Of a stretch of 36,703 nt of DNA, positions 1 through 8,482 are shown in pieces. The first letter of the stretch is position 1. Each line of letters starts with the position of its first letter. Location: contig DPGD01000052.1 in the NCBI GenBank assembly GCA_003522145.1, forward strand, positions 1 through 36,703, given 5' to 3'. This DNA comes from Clostridiales bacterium (GTDB lineage: Bacteria > Bacillota > Clostridia > Oscillospirales > CAG-272). The notes beneath the pieces are model-generated. The model saw only the letters and a program-made list of their open reading frames with translations. It did no database searches and was not told the origin of the DNA. The position numbers and the translations under genes were made by a program.

Positions 1-90
1 GCGGAATTGGGGCTGGTTTTGCGGAGCAAAATCGCCATCGCTCCGATGGCGAAAGCCACAAAACGCGTTTGAAAGATTTATCTTTCAAAC
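1..90. repeat. 90-bp interspersed hairpin repeat, copy 1
   Basis: This stretch is repeated at 7887-7976 in the same orientation. By eye the only difference is position 28, A here and G at 7914 in the other copy. It contains two clear hairpins: CGCCATCG/CGATGGCG around a 3-nt loop, and GTTTGAAAGA/TCTTTCAAAC around a 4-nt loop. An outer GTTTTG/CAAAAC pairing is also possible. It lies 3' of the minus-strand rseP gene. The left end may be cut by the window edge. It has no coding potential and no match to an element I know. Confidence 0.85.
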
Positions 91-166
91 TCCTCTTTTT
101 CTTAGACGAAAACGGTGTTGCTCCGGAGCCGTTCTTTTGCCTTTTGCCCCTTGCCCTTCTGCCGCA
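91..166 (-). terminator. possible rseP 3' terminator region
   Basis: On the minus strand, after the rseP stop, a weak stem (AACGG...CCGTT enclosing a GGCTCCGGAGC palindrome, about 117-141) is followed by a short T run. This could end the envelope operon, but the stem is short and imperfect. Confidence 0.3.
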
Positions 167-1327
167 CTATGTGAAAATGCCGAAGATGTCCTTGAAGGTT
201 ACCACCGCCATCAGAAGAAGCAGCAACAGCAAGCCCACCGTGTGAATCATTCCTTCATATTTCAGCGGAACCGGTTTGCGGAAGATCAACTCAATCAACT
301 GGAAAAACAGTCTGCCGCCGTCCAGCGCCGGAATCGGCAGAAGGTTGAACAGGCCCAGATTCACCGAAATGATCATAAAGAGATAGAGAAAAGAATTGCG
401 GCTCTGACCTTCTGACGCCGTGGCGTCGTTCTTGAGTGCTTCACCTACCACGCCTGCCGTGCCCACAGGCCCTGAAATCTGATTCAGCCCGTATCTGCCC
501 CGCAAAAGGTCAAAAAGCGACTCGTACACCATTTTTACATTGAGCCGCATCTGCCTGCCCACATTCTTGAAGGTGGAAGAAAGGCTTTTGGCCTCCGCAT
601 TGTAATAAAAATCCCGCAGACCGTAGGAAACGCCCTCATCCTTCCCTACCGGAAAGACCACATCGTGCAAAACGATCTTTTCTCCGTTCCGAAGCACCGT
701 CAGGTCCACCTTCATCATCACTTTCTCTGCTTCTTCATCGGTGTACACCTTCTTCTTATCCCCGCCGGCACGGAACAGCTCGTATACAATTTCCTGTCCG
801 GTGCGTACGCTGTGACCGTCGATGGATAAAATCTCATCACCTACCTGAAGCGGCTCTGTACACTGATTGGAATAGGAAAATTCCGGATAATCCACCACCG
901 TGTTGCCGTAATACTTCGGAAAGGTCAGCACATAGACAAAGGTCAAAATCACCCCCAACAGTAGGTTCATAAAGCCTCCTGCTGCGGTGATCAGCATTCT
1001 CTGCCACACCTTTTTCTTGTGGAAGGCGTTCGGATCCGGCGATTCGGTGTCCTCCCCTTCCATCGCCACATAGCCCCCGATGGGCAACGCCCTAAGGGAG
1101 TAAAGAATGCCCGTTTTTTTCGAGACCCTTCCGTAAATTTTGGGTCCCATTCCAATGGAGAATTCCCTGATAGACACCTTGCACAGGCGTGCCGTCAGGT
1201 AGTGCCCCAATTCGTGAATGAAAATCAAAAAGCCGAACATCAAAACGGTTACAAGAATGGTCAACAGTACCGACACCCAGCTTTTACTGAAAAGAGAGGC
1301 GAAAAAGCTCTGCTCCCTGAAAATCAT
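167..1327 (-). CDS. rseP: RseP-type site-2 membrane metalloprotease
   Basis: Intramembrane zinc protease of the M50 (RseP/RasP) family, which cleaves transmembrane segments such as anti-sigma factors and signal-peptide remnants. The first membrane segment holds HELGH (residues 38-42), giving two zinc ligands and the catalytic Glu. A PDZ-like stretch follows in the middle, for example GDEILSIDGHSV. The last part has NLLPIPALDGG with the third ligand Asp near residue 336, then a final hydrophobic helix. Length 386 aa; bacterial members vary around this size. It is last in the pyrH-frr-uppS-cdsA-dxr-rseP chain, its usual place in Clostridia. The start ATG is uncertain: the nearest AAAGGAG lies about 19 nt upstream, which is long. 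Confidence 0.93.
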   Translation of the reverse strand: MIFREQSFFASLFSKSWVSVLLTILVTVLMFGFLIFIHELGHYLTARLCKVSIREFSIGMGPKIYGRVSKKTGILYSLRALPIGGYVAMEGEDTESPDPNAFHKKKVWQRMLITAAGGFMNLLLGVILTFVYVLTFPKYYGNTVVDYPEFSYSNQCTEPLQVGDEILSIDGHSVRTGQEIVYELFRAGGDKKKVYTDEEAEKVMMKVDLTVLRNGEKIVLHDVVFPVGKDEGVSYGLRDFYYNAEAKSLSSTFKNVGRQMRLNVKMVYESLFDLLRGRYGLNQISGPVGTAGVVGEALKNDATASEGQSRNSFLYLFMIISVNLGLFNLLPIPALDGGRLFFQLIELIFRKPVPLKYEGMIHTVGLLLLLLLMAVVTFKDIFGIFT

Positions 1328-1403
1328 TTTATTCCGACCCGTACTTCTCCTTTGGGGAAGCTCCTTTTCTGAAATATCGAAAAACTCTTTCAGTCGTTGT
1401 GAC

Positions 1404-2543
1404 TCAAATCAGCGCCCACAGTCTTCTTTCCGCCTCTTCGCCGGCAAAGCAGATCTCCTCCAAGGAGGGTTCCTGCCGGTTTTCATATTCTCTTGTCACC
1501 TTTTCCACCAGTTCTGAAATCTGAAGGAAGGAGATTCGCCCCTCTAAGAACAGAGCCACGGCTCCTTCGTTGGCTCCGTTCAGCACCGCCCCGGCAAGGC
1601 CTCCCTCTTTCATGGCCCAGAGCGCCAACGAAAGGAGGGGGAAGGTCCGGGTATCGGGCGGACAAAAGGTCAGCTTCCCGATTTTTGTCAGATCCAACCG
1701 GCTCATGGGTCCCTTCACCCGGTGCGGATAGGTCAACGCATACTGAATACAATCCCGCATATCGGGCAGGGACAACTGAGCAATCACCGTGGAGTCGCAG
1801 TATTCCACCATGGAATGCACCACGCTCTCCCGGTGCACCAACACTTCGATCCGATCTGCCGGTACATCAAAAAGATAGGAGGCCTCCATCACCTCAAAGC
1901 CCTTGTTCATCAGGGTAGCCGAGTCTACGGTAATCTTCGCCCCCATGCTCCAGGTCGGATGAGCCAAAGCGTCCTTTGCGCTCACTCCGGAAAGCTCCTC
2001 TTTGGTCCTCCCGAAAAAAGGTCCTCCCGAAGCGGTCAGAAGAATTCTGGATACTTCCTCTTTTTTTCCGCATTGCAGACACTGAAAAACAGCCGAATGC
2101 TCACTGTCCACCGGAAGAACAGGGCAGGATTTTTCCAAGGCCTTCCTCTTGACCAAAGCGCCGGCGCAAACCAGACTCTCCTTGTTGGCCAACGCCAGCC
2201 GCCTTCCGGCTTCGAGTGTTGCCATCGTGGGCAAAAGGCCTGCCCTGCCCACCACCGCATTCACTACGGCGTCGCACTCCACCAAGCCCGGCAGGGCGCA
2301 TACCCCCTCATTCCCCGAAAGGATTTTCGTGTCGGTATCCAAAACTCTTGTTTGCAGGTCCTTTGCGGCCTGCTCGTCGGCCATGGCACAGTATACCGGA
2401 TGAAAGCGCCTGATCTGCTCTTCGGCCAACCGCACGCTCCGGCAGGCGGAAATGGCCCTCACCCGATACCCCTGAAACGCCGCCACATCCAGCGTTTGTT
2501 TTCCAATCGATCCGGTGGATCCTAAAACCACAATATCTTTCAT
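1404..2543 (-). CDS. dxr: 1-deoxy-D-xylulose 5-phosphate reductoisomerase
   Basis: Converts DXP to 2-C-methyl-D-erythritol 4-phosphate with NADPH, the committed step of the non-mevalonate isoprenoid pathway. This feeds the undecaprenyl carrier made by UppS two genes upstream. The NADPH loop GSTGSIG is at residues 8-14. The substrate motifs ASGGPFF and KITVDSATLMNKGFEVMEA are intact. Length about 379 aa, normal for the family. I chose the ATG at 2543 because it puts GSTGSIG where relatives have it. A GTG three codons upstream (2552), closer to a GGGAG site, is the alternative. It follows cdsA by about 30 nt. Confidence 0.94.
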   Translation of the reverse strand: MKDIVVLGSTGSIGKQTLDVAAFQGYRVRAISACRSVRLAEEQIRRFHPVYCAMADEQAAKDLQTRVLDTDTKILSGNEGVCALPGLVECDAVVNAVVGRAGLLPTMATLEAGRRLALANKESLVCAGALVKRKALEKSCPVLPVDSEHSAVFQCLQCGKKEEVSRILLTASGGPFFGRTKEELSGVSAKDALAHPTWSMGAKITVDSATLMNKGFEVMEASYLFDVPADRIEVLVHRESVVHSMVEYCDSTVIAQLSLPDMRDCIQYALTYPHRVKGPMSRLDLTKIGKLTFCPPDTRTFPLLSLALWAMKEGGLAGAVLNGANEGAVALFLEGRISFLQISELVEKVTREYENRQEPSLEEICFAGEEAERRLWALI

Positions 2544-2573
2544 GAAAGGCACTTCTTCTCCCTATGATCTTTC

Positions 2574-3404
2574 TCAGCGAAACAGGGCAAATCCCATGGG
2601 CAGCTCATGTAAAATCATCAACAGCGGTGCGGCCGCCAGCACGCTGTCGATCCGATCCAAAGCTCCGCCGTGCCCCGGCAAAAGCCAGCCGTAATCCTTG
2701 ATTCCGTAGTGCCGCTTGACCAAGGACGCAATCAGGTCTCCGGCCATGGACGCAATCGACATGAGGGTTCCGGCAATGATCAGATTCAGATAGTTCGGGC
2801 TTGCCTCAAAGAAAATCTTCATCAGCAGTCCGTAAAGCACGGTGATTCCGACAGAACAAACAAAACCGCCCACCGCTCCTTCTACCGTTTTTTTGGGGCT
2901 CACATCCGGAATGAGCTTGTGCCGGCCGAAAAGTCTGCCCGAAAAATATGCAAAAATATCCGTGCTCCAGGATGTCACAAGGGGAAGCATATAGAGCAGC
3001 GCTCCCTGCTCCTCCGTGCGCAGAAGATACAGGCAATTCAGGCTCATCAGCACATAAAAGCTCATCGTGAAGAGCACCGATGTATTGTCCACCTGTATTT
3101 TCCCCTTGGAAAACACCGACACGGTCAGCATATAAATGGACAACAGGAAAAAGATCACAGCGCTGTAGCGAAAGAAATTCTCATTCTCCTTGAAATAAAC
3201 CAAAAGGGGAAGGCCCAAAGCCAGTATATAAAGAGGGACGGCCAGAAACCACTTCTTCTTCAGGCCTGTAGCGTTGAGCAATTCATAGGTACAAATAACG
3301 CCGGCAATCTGGATCAATGCGGCCCCTGCATAAGTATCAAAAAAAACAAGAAAGGGGGCGATGATGATCGCACCCACGATCGCAGTGATGGTTCGGGTTC
3401 TCAT
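2574..3404 (-). CDS. cdsA: phosphatidate cytidylyltransferase
   Basis: Integral membrane enzyme joining CTP and phosphatidic acid into CDP-diacylglycerol, the precursor of phosphatidylglycerol and cardiolipin. Length 276 aa with several hydrophobic segments from the N-terminus onward. The C-terminal CDP-alcohol signature is clear: SLVKRHYGIKDYG, then LPGHGGALDRIDS with the conserved Gly and Asp residues. An upstream motif, SPKKTVEGAVGG, also fits the family. It sits between uppS and dxr, its standard neighbours. Confidence 0.93.
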   Translation of the reverse strand: MRTRTITAIVGAIIIAPFLVFFDTYAGAALIQIAGVICTYELLNATGLKKKWFLAVPLYILALGLPLLVYFKENENFFRYSAVIFFLLSIYMLTVSVFSKGKIQVDNTSVLFTMSFYVLMSLNCLYLLRTEEQGALLYMLPLVTSWSTDIFAYFSGRLFGRHKLIPDVSPKKTVEGAVGGFVCSVGITVLYGLLMKIFFEASPNYLNLIIAGTLMSIASMAGDLIASLVKRHYGIKDYGWLLPGHGGALDRIDSVLAAAPLLMILHELPMGFALFR

Positions 3405-3501
3405 GCTGACAGCCTTTTCCCACAGGAAAATTTTCCTTTCGTTTCTTTGTTCTCTTAAGACCTTCCCGGTGCTTCAAAGAAAACACCGGCCATCGGTTTT
3501 C

Positions 3502-4230
3502 TTAATTTGATTCTCCCTCGGCAATGCCTCCAAAGCGTCTTTGGCGGTTCCCGAAGGAAAGAAGAGCTCGGTCGACCTCCTCCCCGTTCATGTCGGGCCA
3601 AAGGGTATCGGTATAATAGAATTCGCTGTATGCGGCCTGCCACAGAAGAAAATTGGACAGCCGCTGTTCGCCGGCAGTCCGGACAATCAGGTCCGGGTCG
3701 GGACTGAGCCGTGTATACAGACAGGCGTTCAGCATTTCAACGCTGATCTTTTTTTCTCCCCGTTCGATCAGGGTGTTCACGGCATGGACAATCTCACTGC
3801 GAGAACCGTAGTTCAGCGCCACATTCAGAATATTCCTGTTGGCGGCAGATTCCCTTTCCAGAGCGGCCATGCGCCTCTGCATATCTTCCCTGAAGACGCT
3901 CCGGTCGCCGATAAAAACAATGCGCACATCGTTTTTCCGGATATCCTCAAAGGCATCCTCTATAAAGATTGTAAATAACCGCATCAGCGCCCGGATCTCT
4001 CTTTCGGACCGTTTCCAGTTTTCGGTGGAAAACGCATACACCGTCACATGCTGTAGCCCGGCTTCAAAACAGTAGGTGACGATTTTGCGAAAGGTGTCGG
4101 CACCCTTTTTGTGCCCGTATTCCCGGGGCATTCCCCGCCTTTTCGCCCACCTTCCGTTTCCGTCCATAATGAAGGCAATGTGCTTGATGTTCTTGTCAAG
4201 CACAAGCTGTTTGCTGGATTCTGTAGACAT
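3502..4230 (-). CDS. uppS: undecaprenyl diphosphate synthase (cis-prenyltransferase)
   Basis: Condenses isopentenyl diphosphate onto farnesyl diphosphate to give the C55 carrier for peptidoglycan and surface polysaccharides. The start region holds HIAFIMDGNGRWA, with catalytic Asp at residue 23, then RGMPREYGHKKG. The C-terminal part has DPDLIVRTAGEQRLSNFLLW and the SEFYYTDTLWPD motif. Length 242 aa from the ATG at 4230, which has AAAGGA about 8 nt upstream. The frame stays open to 4296, but that longer start would overlap the frr stop and has no better site. It lies 62 nt after frr. Confidence 0.95.
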   Translation of the reverse strand: MSTESSKQLVLDKNIKHIAFIMDGNGRWAKRRGMPREYGHKKGADTFRKIVTYCFEAGLQHVTVYAFSTENWKRSEREIRALMRLFTIFIEDAFEDIRKNDVRIVFIGDRSVFREDMQRRMAALERESAANRNILNVALNYGSRSEIVHAVNTLIERGEKKISVEMLNACLYTRLSPDPDLIVRTAGEQRLSNFLLWQAAYSEFYYTDTLWPDMNGEEVDRALLSFGNRQRRFGGIAEGESN

Positions 4231-4292
4231 TTCTTCGGTTCCTTTCGGAAGCCGGGGGCTGCGGGAAAGCCGCAACTCCCCGGTCGTTTTTC

Positions 4293-4847
4293 TCAAATGG
4301 TCATCAGTTCCTTGGACTTTTTCTCCACCACTTCGTCCACGATTTTGATATACCTGTCTGTCAGCTCCTGCGTGGACTTTTCGGAGGACTTCTGCTCATC
4401 CTCGGTCATTTCCCCGTTTTTCTTCAGGTCCTTGACCTTATCGTTGGCTTCTCTGCGAATATTGCGCAGGTTCACCTTGCACTCCTCGCCCATTTTGGAG
4501 ACCTCCTTGCACAGAGCCTTCCGGCGTTCCTCGGTGGCCTGGGGGAACACCATCCGGATCACCTTGCCGTCATTCTGGGGAACCACGCCCACATCGGCAA
4601 TAAGGATCGCCTTTTCGATCGCCTTCAGAAGGGACGCATCGTAAGGAGTGACCACCAGGGTTCTGGCATCGGTCGTCTTGACGGATGCCGCCTGATTGAT
4701 GGCGGTGGGTGCGCCGTAGTAGTCCACGGTGATCCCGTTGAGCACTCCCGGATTGGCTCTGCCGGCGCTGATGGGCAGCAGGGCTTCCTCAAAAACAGAC
4801 AGACTCTTTTTCATTTTTGATTCATAAGGTGCAGTATCCAGTTTCAT
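4293..4847 (-). CDS. frr: ribosome recycling factor
   Basis: Splits the post-termination ribosome together with EF-G. Length 184 aa, the normal RRF size. Family stretches include SAGRANPGVL, VTPYDASLLKAIEKAI and NDGKVIRMVFPQATEERRK, followed by the long charged helix region rich in Lys and Glu at the C-terminus. An AAGGAAG site lies about 7 nt before the ATG. It stands between pyrH and uppS, as in most Clostridia. Confidence 0.96.
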   Translation of the reverse strand: MKLDTAPYESKMKKSLSVFEEALLPISAGRANPGVLNGITVDYYGAPTAINQAASVKTTDARTLVVTPYDASLLKAIEKAILIADVGVVPQNDGKVIRMVFPQATEERRKALCKEVSKMGEECKVNLRNIRREANDKVKDLKKNGEMTEDEQKSSEKSTQELTDRYIKIVDEVVEKKSKELMTI

Positions 4848-4907
4848 AGGTATTCTTCCTTTCCATTCATTATATATTCGGTTTGCTATCCAATCTATTC
4901 CCCGTTT

Positions 4908-5621
4908 TTACAGATTGTCGATCACCGTTCCGGGGGCTTCTCCCGAAACAACCCGGACAATCCGTTTCGGGTCATCCAATCCGAAGACCAGGATCTTCAG
5001 ATCGTTTTCCATTCCGAATGCCGCCGCAGTCAGGTCGATGGCCTTCAGCTGTTCTCTCAAAATGCGTTCGTAGCCGATATGCTCCAGCCTCCGGGCATTG
5101 GGGTCCTTCTTCGGGTCGGCGGTATAAATTCCGTCAATGTTTTTGGCAAAGAGCAGCGCGTCCGCTCCGATCTCCTTTCCTCTCAGAACCGCCGCCGTGT
5201 CTGTGGAAAAATAGGGGCTTCCGGTTCCGCAGCCGAAAATCACCACTCTCCCCGCTTCCAAATGCCGGATGGCATCGTCCTTCACATAAGGCTCGGCAAA
5301 GGTGCGCATCTCCACAGCGGTCATCACTCTTGCCTCCCGTCCGATACGCCGAAGCGCATCCTTCAGGCACAGGGCGTTGATGGCGGTTCCCAGCATTCCC
5401 ATGTGGTCGGCAAGACTTCTGTCCATTTTCCGATCGGCTCTGCCGCCCCGCCAGATGTTTCCGGCGCCCACCACCACCGCCACCTGAACGCCCATTTTAC
5501 AGCATTCATCAATGGCCTTGCAGATTTCATCCACCGTTTCATAGTGATACAGGCCCGTCTCATCGCCCTTCAACGCTTCACCCGACAGCTTCAAAAGAAT
5601 TCTTTTGTATGTTGTGCCCAT
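4908..5621 (-). CDS. pyrH: UMP kinase
   Basis: Phosphorylates UMP to UDP with ATP; hexameric amino-acid-kinase fold, usually activated by GTP and inhibited by UTP. Length 237 aa. Visible motifs are RILLKLSGEALKG near the N-terminus, VVVGAGNIWRGG, DHMGMLGTAINALCL and the YTADPKKDPNARR loop. A GAGG site precedes the ATG. It starts the pyrH-frr-uppS-cdsA-dxr-rseP order and lies 43 nt after the PAP2 gene. Confidence 0.96.
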   Translation of the reverse strand: MGTTYKRILLKLSGEALKGDETGLYHYETVDEICKAIDECCKMGVQVAVVVGAGNIWRGGRADRKMDRSLADHMGMLGTAINALCLKDALRRIGREARVMTAVEMRTFAEPYVKDDAIRHLEAGRVVIFGCGTGSPYFSTDTAAVLRGKEIGADALLFAKNIDGIYTADPKKDPNARRLEHIGYERILREQLKAIDLTAAAFGMENDLKILVFGLDDPKRIVRVVSGEAPGTVIDNL

Positions 5622-5664
5622 GGGAATCTACCTCTTTCTTTTATAGTCTTCCGTTGATTTATAT

Positions 5665-6669
5665 TCACTGTTCCTCACAGCCGGTACTCTTTTTTTCCGT
5701 TTTTTTGCTCCTTTGAATCTTCACCGTCAAAGCCGGAACCACGCACAGCGCAAACAGCAGCATCAGCATGTAGCGCAACACATCCACGGCCATCATTCCC
5801 ATGCTGTCGGGCAAAAACACCAATTTTCCCAGAGCCTTCAAGCCCTCTTTCAGCGCAAAAACTCCGCCCACGCCGCAAAGGAGCCTCAAAACCTTCTCAC
5901 CGACCGTTCCCACCTTGGGGTCGAATCGGATATATCGGCGCTCCACCACATACCCAATGGCAAAGCCCACGCCGCACGCCGCCATTTTCACGCAATCGGC
6001 CGCATCCTTTTTCTCGGCAATTCCCTTTGCAAAAAGCAACCAACCGAGGATCAGCGCCGCCAGACTCAGAAGAAATACCAGCCCCGCCACATAACAATCG
6101 GCTTTGGGATTGTCGTACAATCGGCCAAAAAGGCTCTCCACCAGCAGAAGCACTCCCCCGGTGATGAAAAGCGACACCACCACATCAAAGGGCGTATGCA
6201 CTCCTAAATACAATCTGGAAAAAGCCACCAGAAACGCAACCAGAAACAAGCCTGCTTTCACCCAGATTTTTTTGCTTTGCAGGGCAAGGGTGCCGTAAAG
6301 CGCCAGAGAACTCTGGGTGTGTCCGCTGGGGAAGGAATAGCCCGTGGCCCCGCTTTTGGAACCCAACAGCTCCAAAGGACTGTACCGGTCTTTATACTGG
6401 GGATAGTCCCTTTCCGCCAGCACCCAAGGACGGTCGATCCGGCAAAGAACCTTCAATCCCTGCACCAGGGCTGAGGAAAGAAAGAACACAAAGGCCATCC
6501 GGTATCCCAAACGCTTGTCGATGCAGAGAAAGAGCAGACAGACCGTCACAATCACCACATATTCGGAGCCTAACCAGGTGAAGGCCGCAAAAAACCAATC
6601 CAGTATGGCCGTCCGGTGCTCTGCCAGAACAGTCAATATCCCCATATTCCACTCCAGAAATGCCGTCAT
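5665..6669 (-). CDS. PAP2-family membrane phosphatase
   Basis: Membrane phosphatase of the PAP2 superfamily. The three signature motifs are intact: K73...R80-P81 (KVLCRIDRP), PSGH at 114-117, and SRLYLGVHTPFD at 151-162 with the catalytic His158. About half the protein is hydrophobic, and there is an extended C-terminal membrane region (334 aa in all) beyond a minimal PAP2 domain. The start ATG overlaps the stop of the upstream glycosyltransferase (ATGA), so the two are likely translationally coupled. The substrate is not shown by sequence. Undecaprenyl diphosphate is an attractive guess given uppS nearby and a glycosyltransferase that would need undecaprenyl phosphate. Confidence 0.88.
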   Translation of the reverse strand: MTAFLEWNMGILTVLAEHRTAILDWFFAAFTWLGSEYVVIVTVCLLFLCIDKRLGYRMAFVFFLSSALVQGLKVLCRIDRPWVLAERDYPQYKDRYSPLELLGSKSGATGYSFPSGHTQSSLALYGTLALQSKKIWVKAGLFLVAFLVAFSRLYLGVHTPFDVVVSLFITGGVLLLVESLFGRLYDNPKADCYVAGLVFLLSLAALILGWLLFAKGIAEKKDAADCVKMAACGVGFAIGYVVERRYIRFDPKVGTVGEKVLRLLCGVGGVFALKEGLKALGKLVFLPDSMGMMAVDVLRYMLMLLFALCVVPALTVKIQRSKKTEKKSTGCEEQ

Positions 6670-7844
6670 TTTCCCGTATCCTTTTCTGCGTTTTTCTTGG
6701 TTCCACGATGAACCTGATGCTTTTTGTCGGTTTTATACACCCATTCCTGCTGTAAGCCGTAGGTCGCTAAGAACAGAATCACCTGCACAAGAGGCTGTAT
6801 AATCAGCTGAGCGTATTTCTCCACCTGAGGAGGCAAAAAGCCCCACTGATTCACACCCTTCAGGGACAGCAGGATCAGCGGAAGCTGCACCGCCGCCAGG
6901 GGAATGCAAATGGCATAGTACTTCAACGCCGCTTTCCAGAAGGAGCATTTGGCCTTGAATACCACAAAATAATTCATCAGCACATTGAACACCGAGGAAG
7001 AAAACCGGGCAATCAGAAAGGCCACAGCATTGATGCCCAAGTCGTTTTTGTTCGTTTCCCCGGTGGCACTCAGCAAAATAAACAGGACCAGAGCCAGAAT
7101 GCCCTCCTCCAAGAAGAAGGAACCGACCGAGGTGGCTGAATACTTCAGGAAATGCGCTAAGATCATTTTGTATATTCGGAAGGAATCCCGCACCACTCTG
7201 AAATGGGAGGTCTGGTTTTCCTCAATATACACCGTTTCGATCTTCACTTCCTCATAGGGAATGCTGTAGGTCTTGAAATCCAGAAGCATCTGGGTTTCAA
7301 ATTCATACCGGTCCCCCTTCACCTCGAGTATCTGAGGCAACAGATCGATGGGGATCGCCCGAAGACCCGTTTGAGTATCGCTCAATTTCATGCCGCAGAA
7401 GATCCGAAAGACGGCAGAGGTCACATGATTGCCCCGCCGGCTCCTTTTCGGCACATCCGGCAGGGTGAAGTCCCGCACACCCAACACGATCTTGTCATCC
7501 CGGAGCATGGCTTCCGAACAATTCCGGCAATCCTCCGGACGGTGCTGTCCGTCTCCGTCCACCGTCACCACTCCCGTGCAGTCGGGCATTTCAGCAAGAA
7601 CATGGGAAAATGCGGTCTTCATCGCCGCACCTTTGCCCTTGTTCACCGCATGGCGCAAAAGCGTGACGCCTGCGTGTGCGGCGCATTCCTCAAACCGATG
7701 CCTGTATTCCGCCCCGCTTCCGTCATCCACCACGATCACCCGCCGGAACCCGGCATCCAACAAGCCCTTTACGGTATTCGGCAGCTTTTCATCGGGCGAC
7801 AAGGAGGGAACAACGGCAACGACCTTTGAAAATTCATCGTTCAT
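6666..7844 (-). CDS. GT2 glycosyltransferase fused to GtrA-like membrane domain
   Basis: Two-domain protein of 392 aa. Residues 1 to about 225 are a family 2 (DPM1/DPG-synthase-like) glycosyltransferase with VIVVDDGSG, NKGKGAAMKTAF, VVTVDGDGQHRPEDC and a DTQTGLRAIP stretch. Residues from about 235 to 375 form four hydrophobic segments like GtrA (polyprenyl-phosphate sugar flippase type), ending in a polar tail. The family role is to transfer a sugar from a nucleotide donor to polyprenyl phosphate and move it across the membrane; the sugar is unknown. No good Shine-Dalgarno is visible before the ATG, and a perfect 9-bp hairpin (7857-7877) lies just upstream. Confidence 0.87.
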   Translation of the reverse strand: MNDEFSKVVAVVPSLSPDEKLPNTVKGLLDAGFRRVIVVDDGSGAEYRHRFEECAAHAGVTLLRHAVNKGKGAAMKTAFSHVLAEMPDCTGVVTVDGDGQHRPEDCRNCSEAMLRDDKIVLGVRDFTLPDVPKRSRRGNHVTSAVFRIFCGMKLSDTQTGLRAIPIDLLPQILEVKGDRYEFETQMLLDFKTYSIPYEEVKIETVYIEENQTSHFRVVRDSFRIYKMILAHFLKYSATSVGSFFLEEGILALVLFILLSATGETNKNDLGINAVAFLIARFSSSVFNVLMNYFVVFKAKCSFWKAALKYYAICIPLAAVQLPLILLSLKGVNQWGFLPPQVEKYAQLIIQPLVQVILFLATYGLQQEWVYKTDKKHQVHRGTKKNAEKDTGK

Positions 7845-7856
7845 ATTTATGACTAT

Positions 7857-7877
7857 AGCTTTCGCTTGGCGAAAGCT
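7857..7877. promoter_or_regulatory. perfect 9-bp hairpin before the GT2-GtrA gene
   Basis: AGCTTTCGC, loop TTG, GCGAAAGCT. On the minus strand it ends about 12 nt before the ATG of the glycosyltransferase gene, where a ribosome binding site would normally lie. It may control translation or mark processing, or be part of the neighbouring repeat element. Confidence 0.5.
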
Positions 7878-7886
7878 TCCTTTCTT

Positions 7887-7976
7887 GCGGAATTGGGGCT
7901 GGTTTTGCGGAGCGAAATCGCCATCGCTCCGATGGCGAAAGCCACAAAACGCGTTTGAAAGATTTATCTTTCAAAC
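7887..7976. repeat. 90-bp interspersed hairpin repeat, copy 2
   Basis: Second copy of the element at 1-90, same orientation, one mismatch (G at 7914). It sits between the rpiB stop, 16 nt away, and the glycosyltransferase start. Both copies lie 3' of a minus-strand gene, so both would be transcribed in the same sense. The near identity in otherwise unrelated intergenic sequence points to a recent or mobile origin, or to strong selection on structure. Confidence 0.88.
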
Positions 7977-7992
7977 CTTTCTACCTTTGTTT

Positions 7993-8445
7993 TTAGTTTG
8001 TTTTGTCCAGGCTGTTCAGCATATCCACCCGTTTCTGGTGTCTTCCTCCTTCAAAAGGGGTATCCAGAAACAGGTCGCACAGGTCCTCTGCCAGCCCTGC
8101 ACCCACCACCCGGGCACCCAAGCACAGCACATTGGCATCGTTGTGCATTCTGGTATAACGGGCCGAGAAGGTATCCGAACAAACGGCGGCACGAATCCCG
8201 CTGTGTTTGTTGGCGGCAATGCTCATGCCTACGCCCGTGCCGCAGATCAGAATGCCCAAATCGTTTTTCCCTTCCCCGATCGCCTGACAGAGCAGATGGG
8301 CATATTCGGGATAATTCACCGATTCGGTGCTGTTGGTTCCATAGTCGGTATAGGCAATGCCCCTCTTTTCCAGATGCTTCTTCAGTTCTTCCTTCAAGGG
8401 GTACCCTGCGTGATCGCAGGCAAGGGCTATCGGCTTTTTCTCCAT
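7993..8445 (-). CDS. rpiB: ribose 5-phosphate isomerase B
   Basis: Interconverts ribose 5-phosphate and ribulose 5-phosphate in the pentose phosphate pathway; LacAB_rpiB family. Length 150 aa from the ATG at 8445 (MEKKPIALACDHAGYPLKEE), which has AAAGGAAG about 9 nt upstream. Motifs are ACDHAGYPLK, ICGTGVGMSIAANK with the catalytic Cys, and HNDANVLCLGARVVG. The frame is open further upstream, but the extra residues look unlike the family. Relatives include galactose-6-phosphate isomerase subunits and allose-phosphate isomerase, so substrate choice is not certain. Confidence 0.93.
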   Translation of the reverse strand: MEKKPIALACDHAGYPLKEELKKHLEKRGIAYTDYGTNSTESVNYPEYAHLLCQAIGEGKNDLGILICGTGVGMSIAANKHSGIRAAVCSDTFSARYTRMHNDANVLCLGARVVGAGLAEDLCDLFLDTPFEGGRHQKRVDMLNSLDKTN

Positions 8446-8482
8446 GGGTATACACTTCCTTTCCGTATGTACATCGGCAAAT

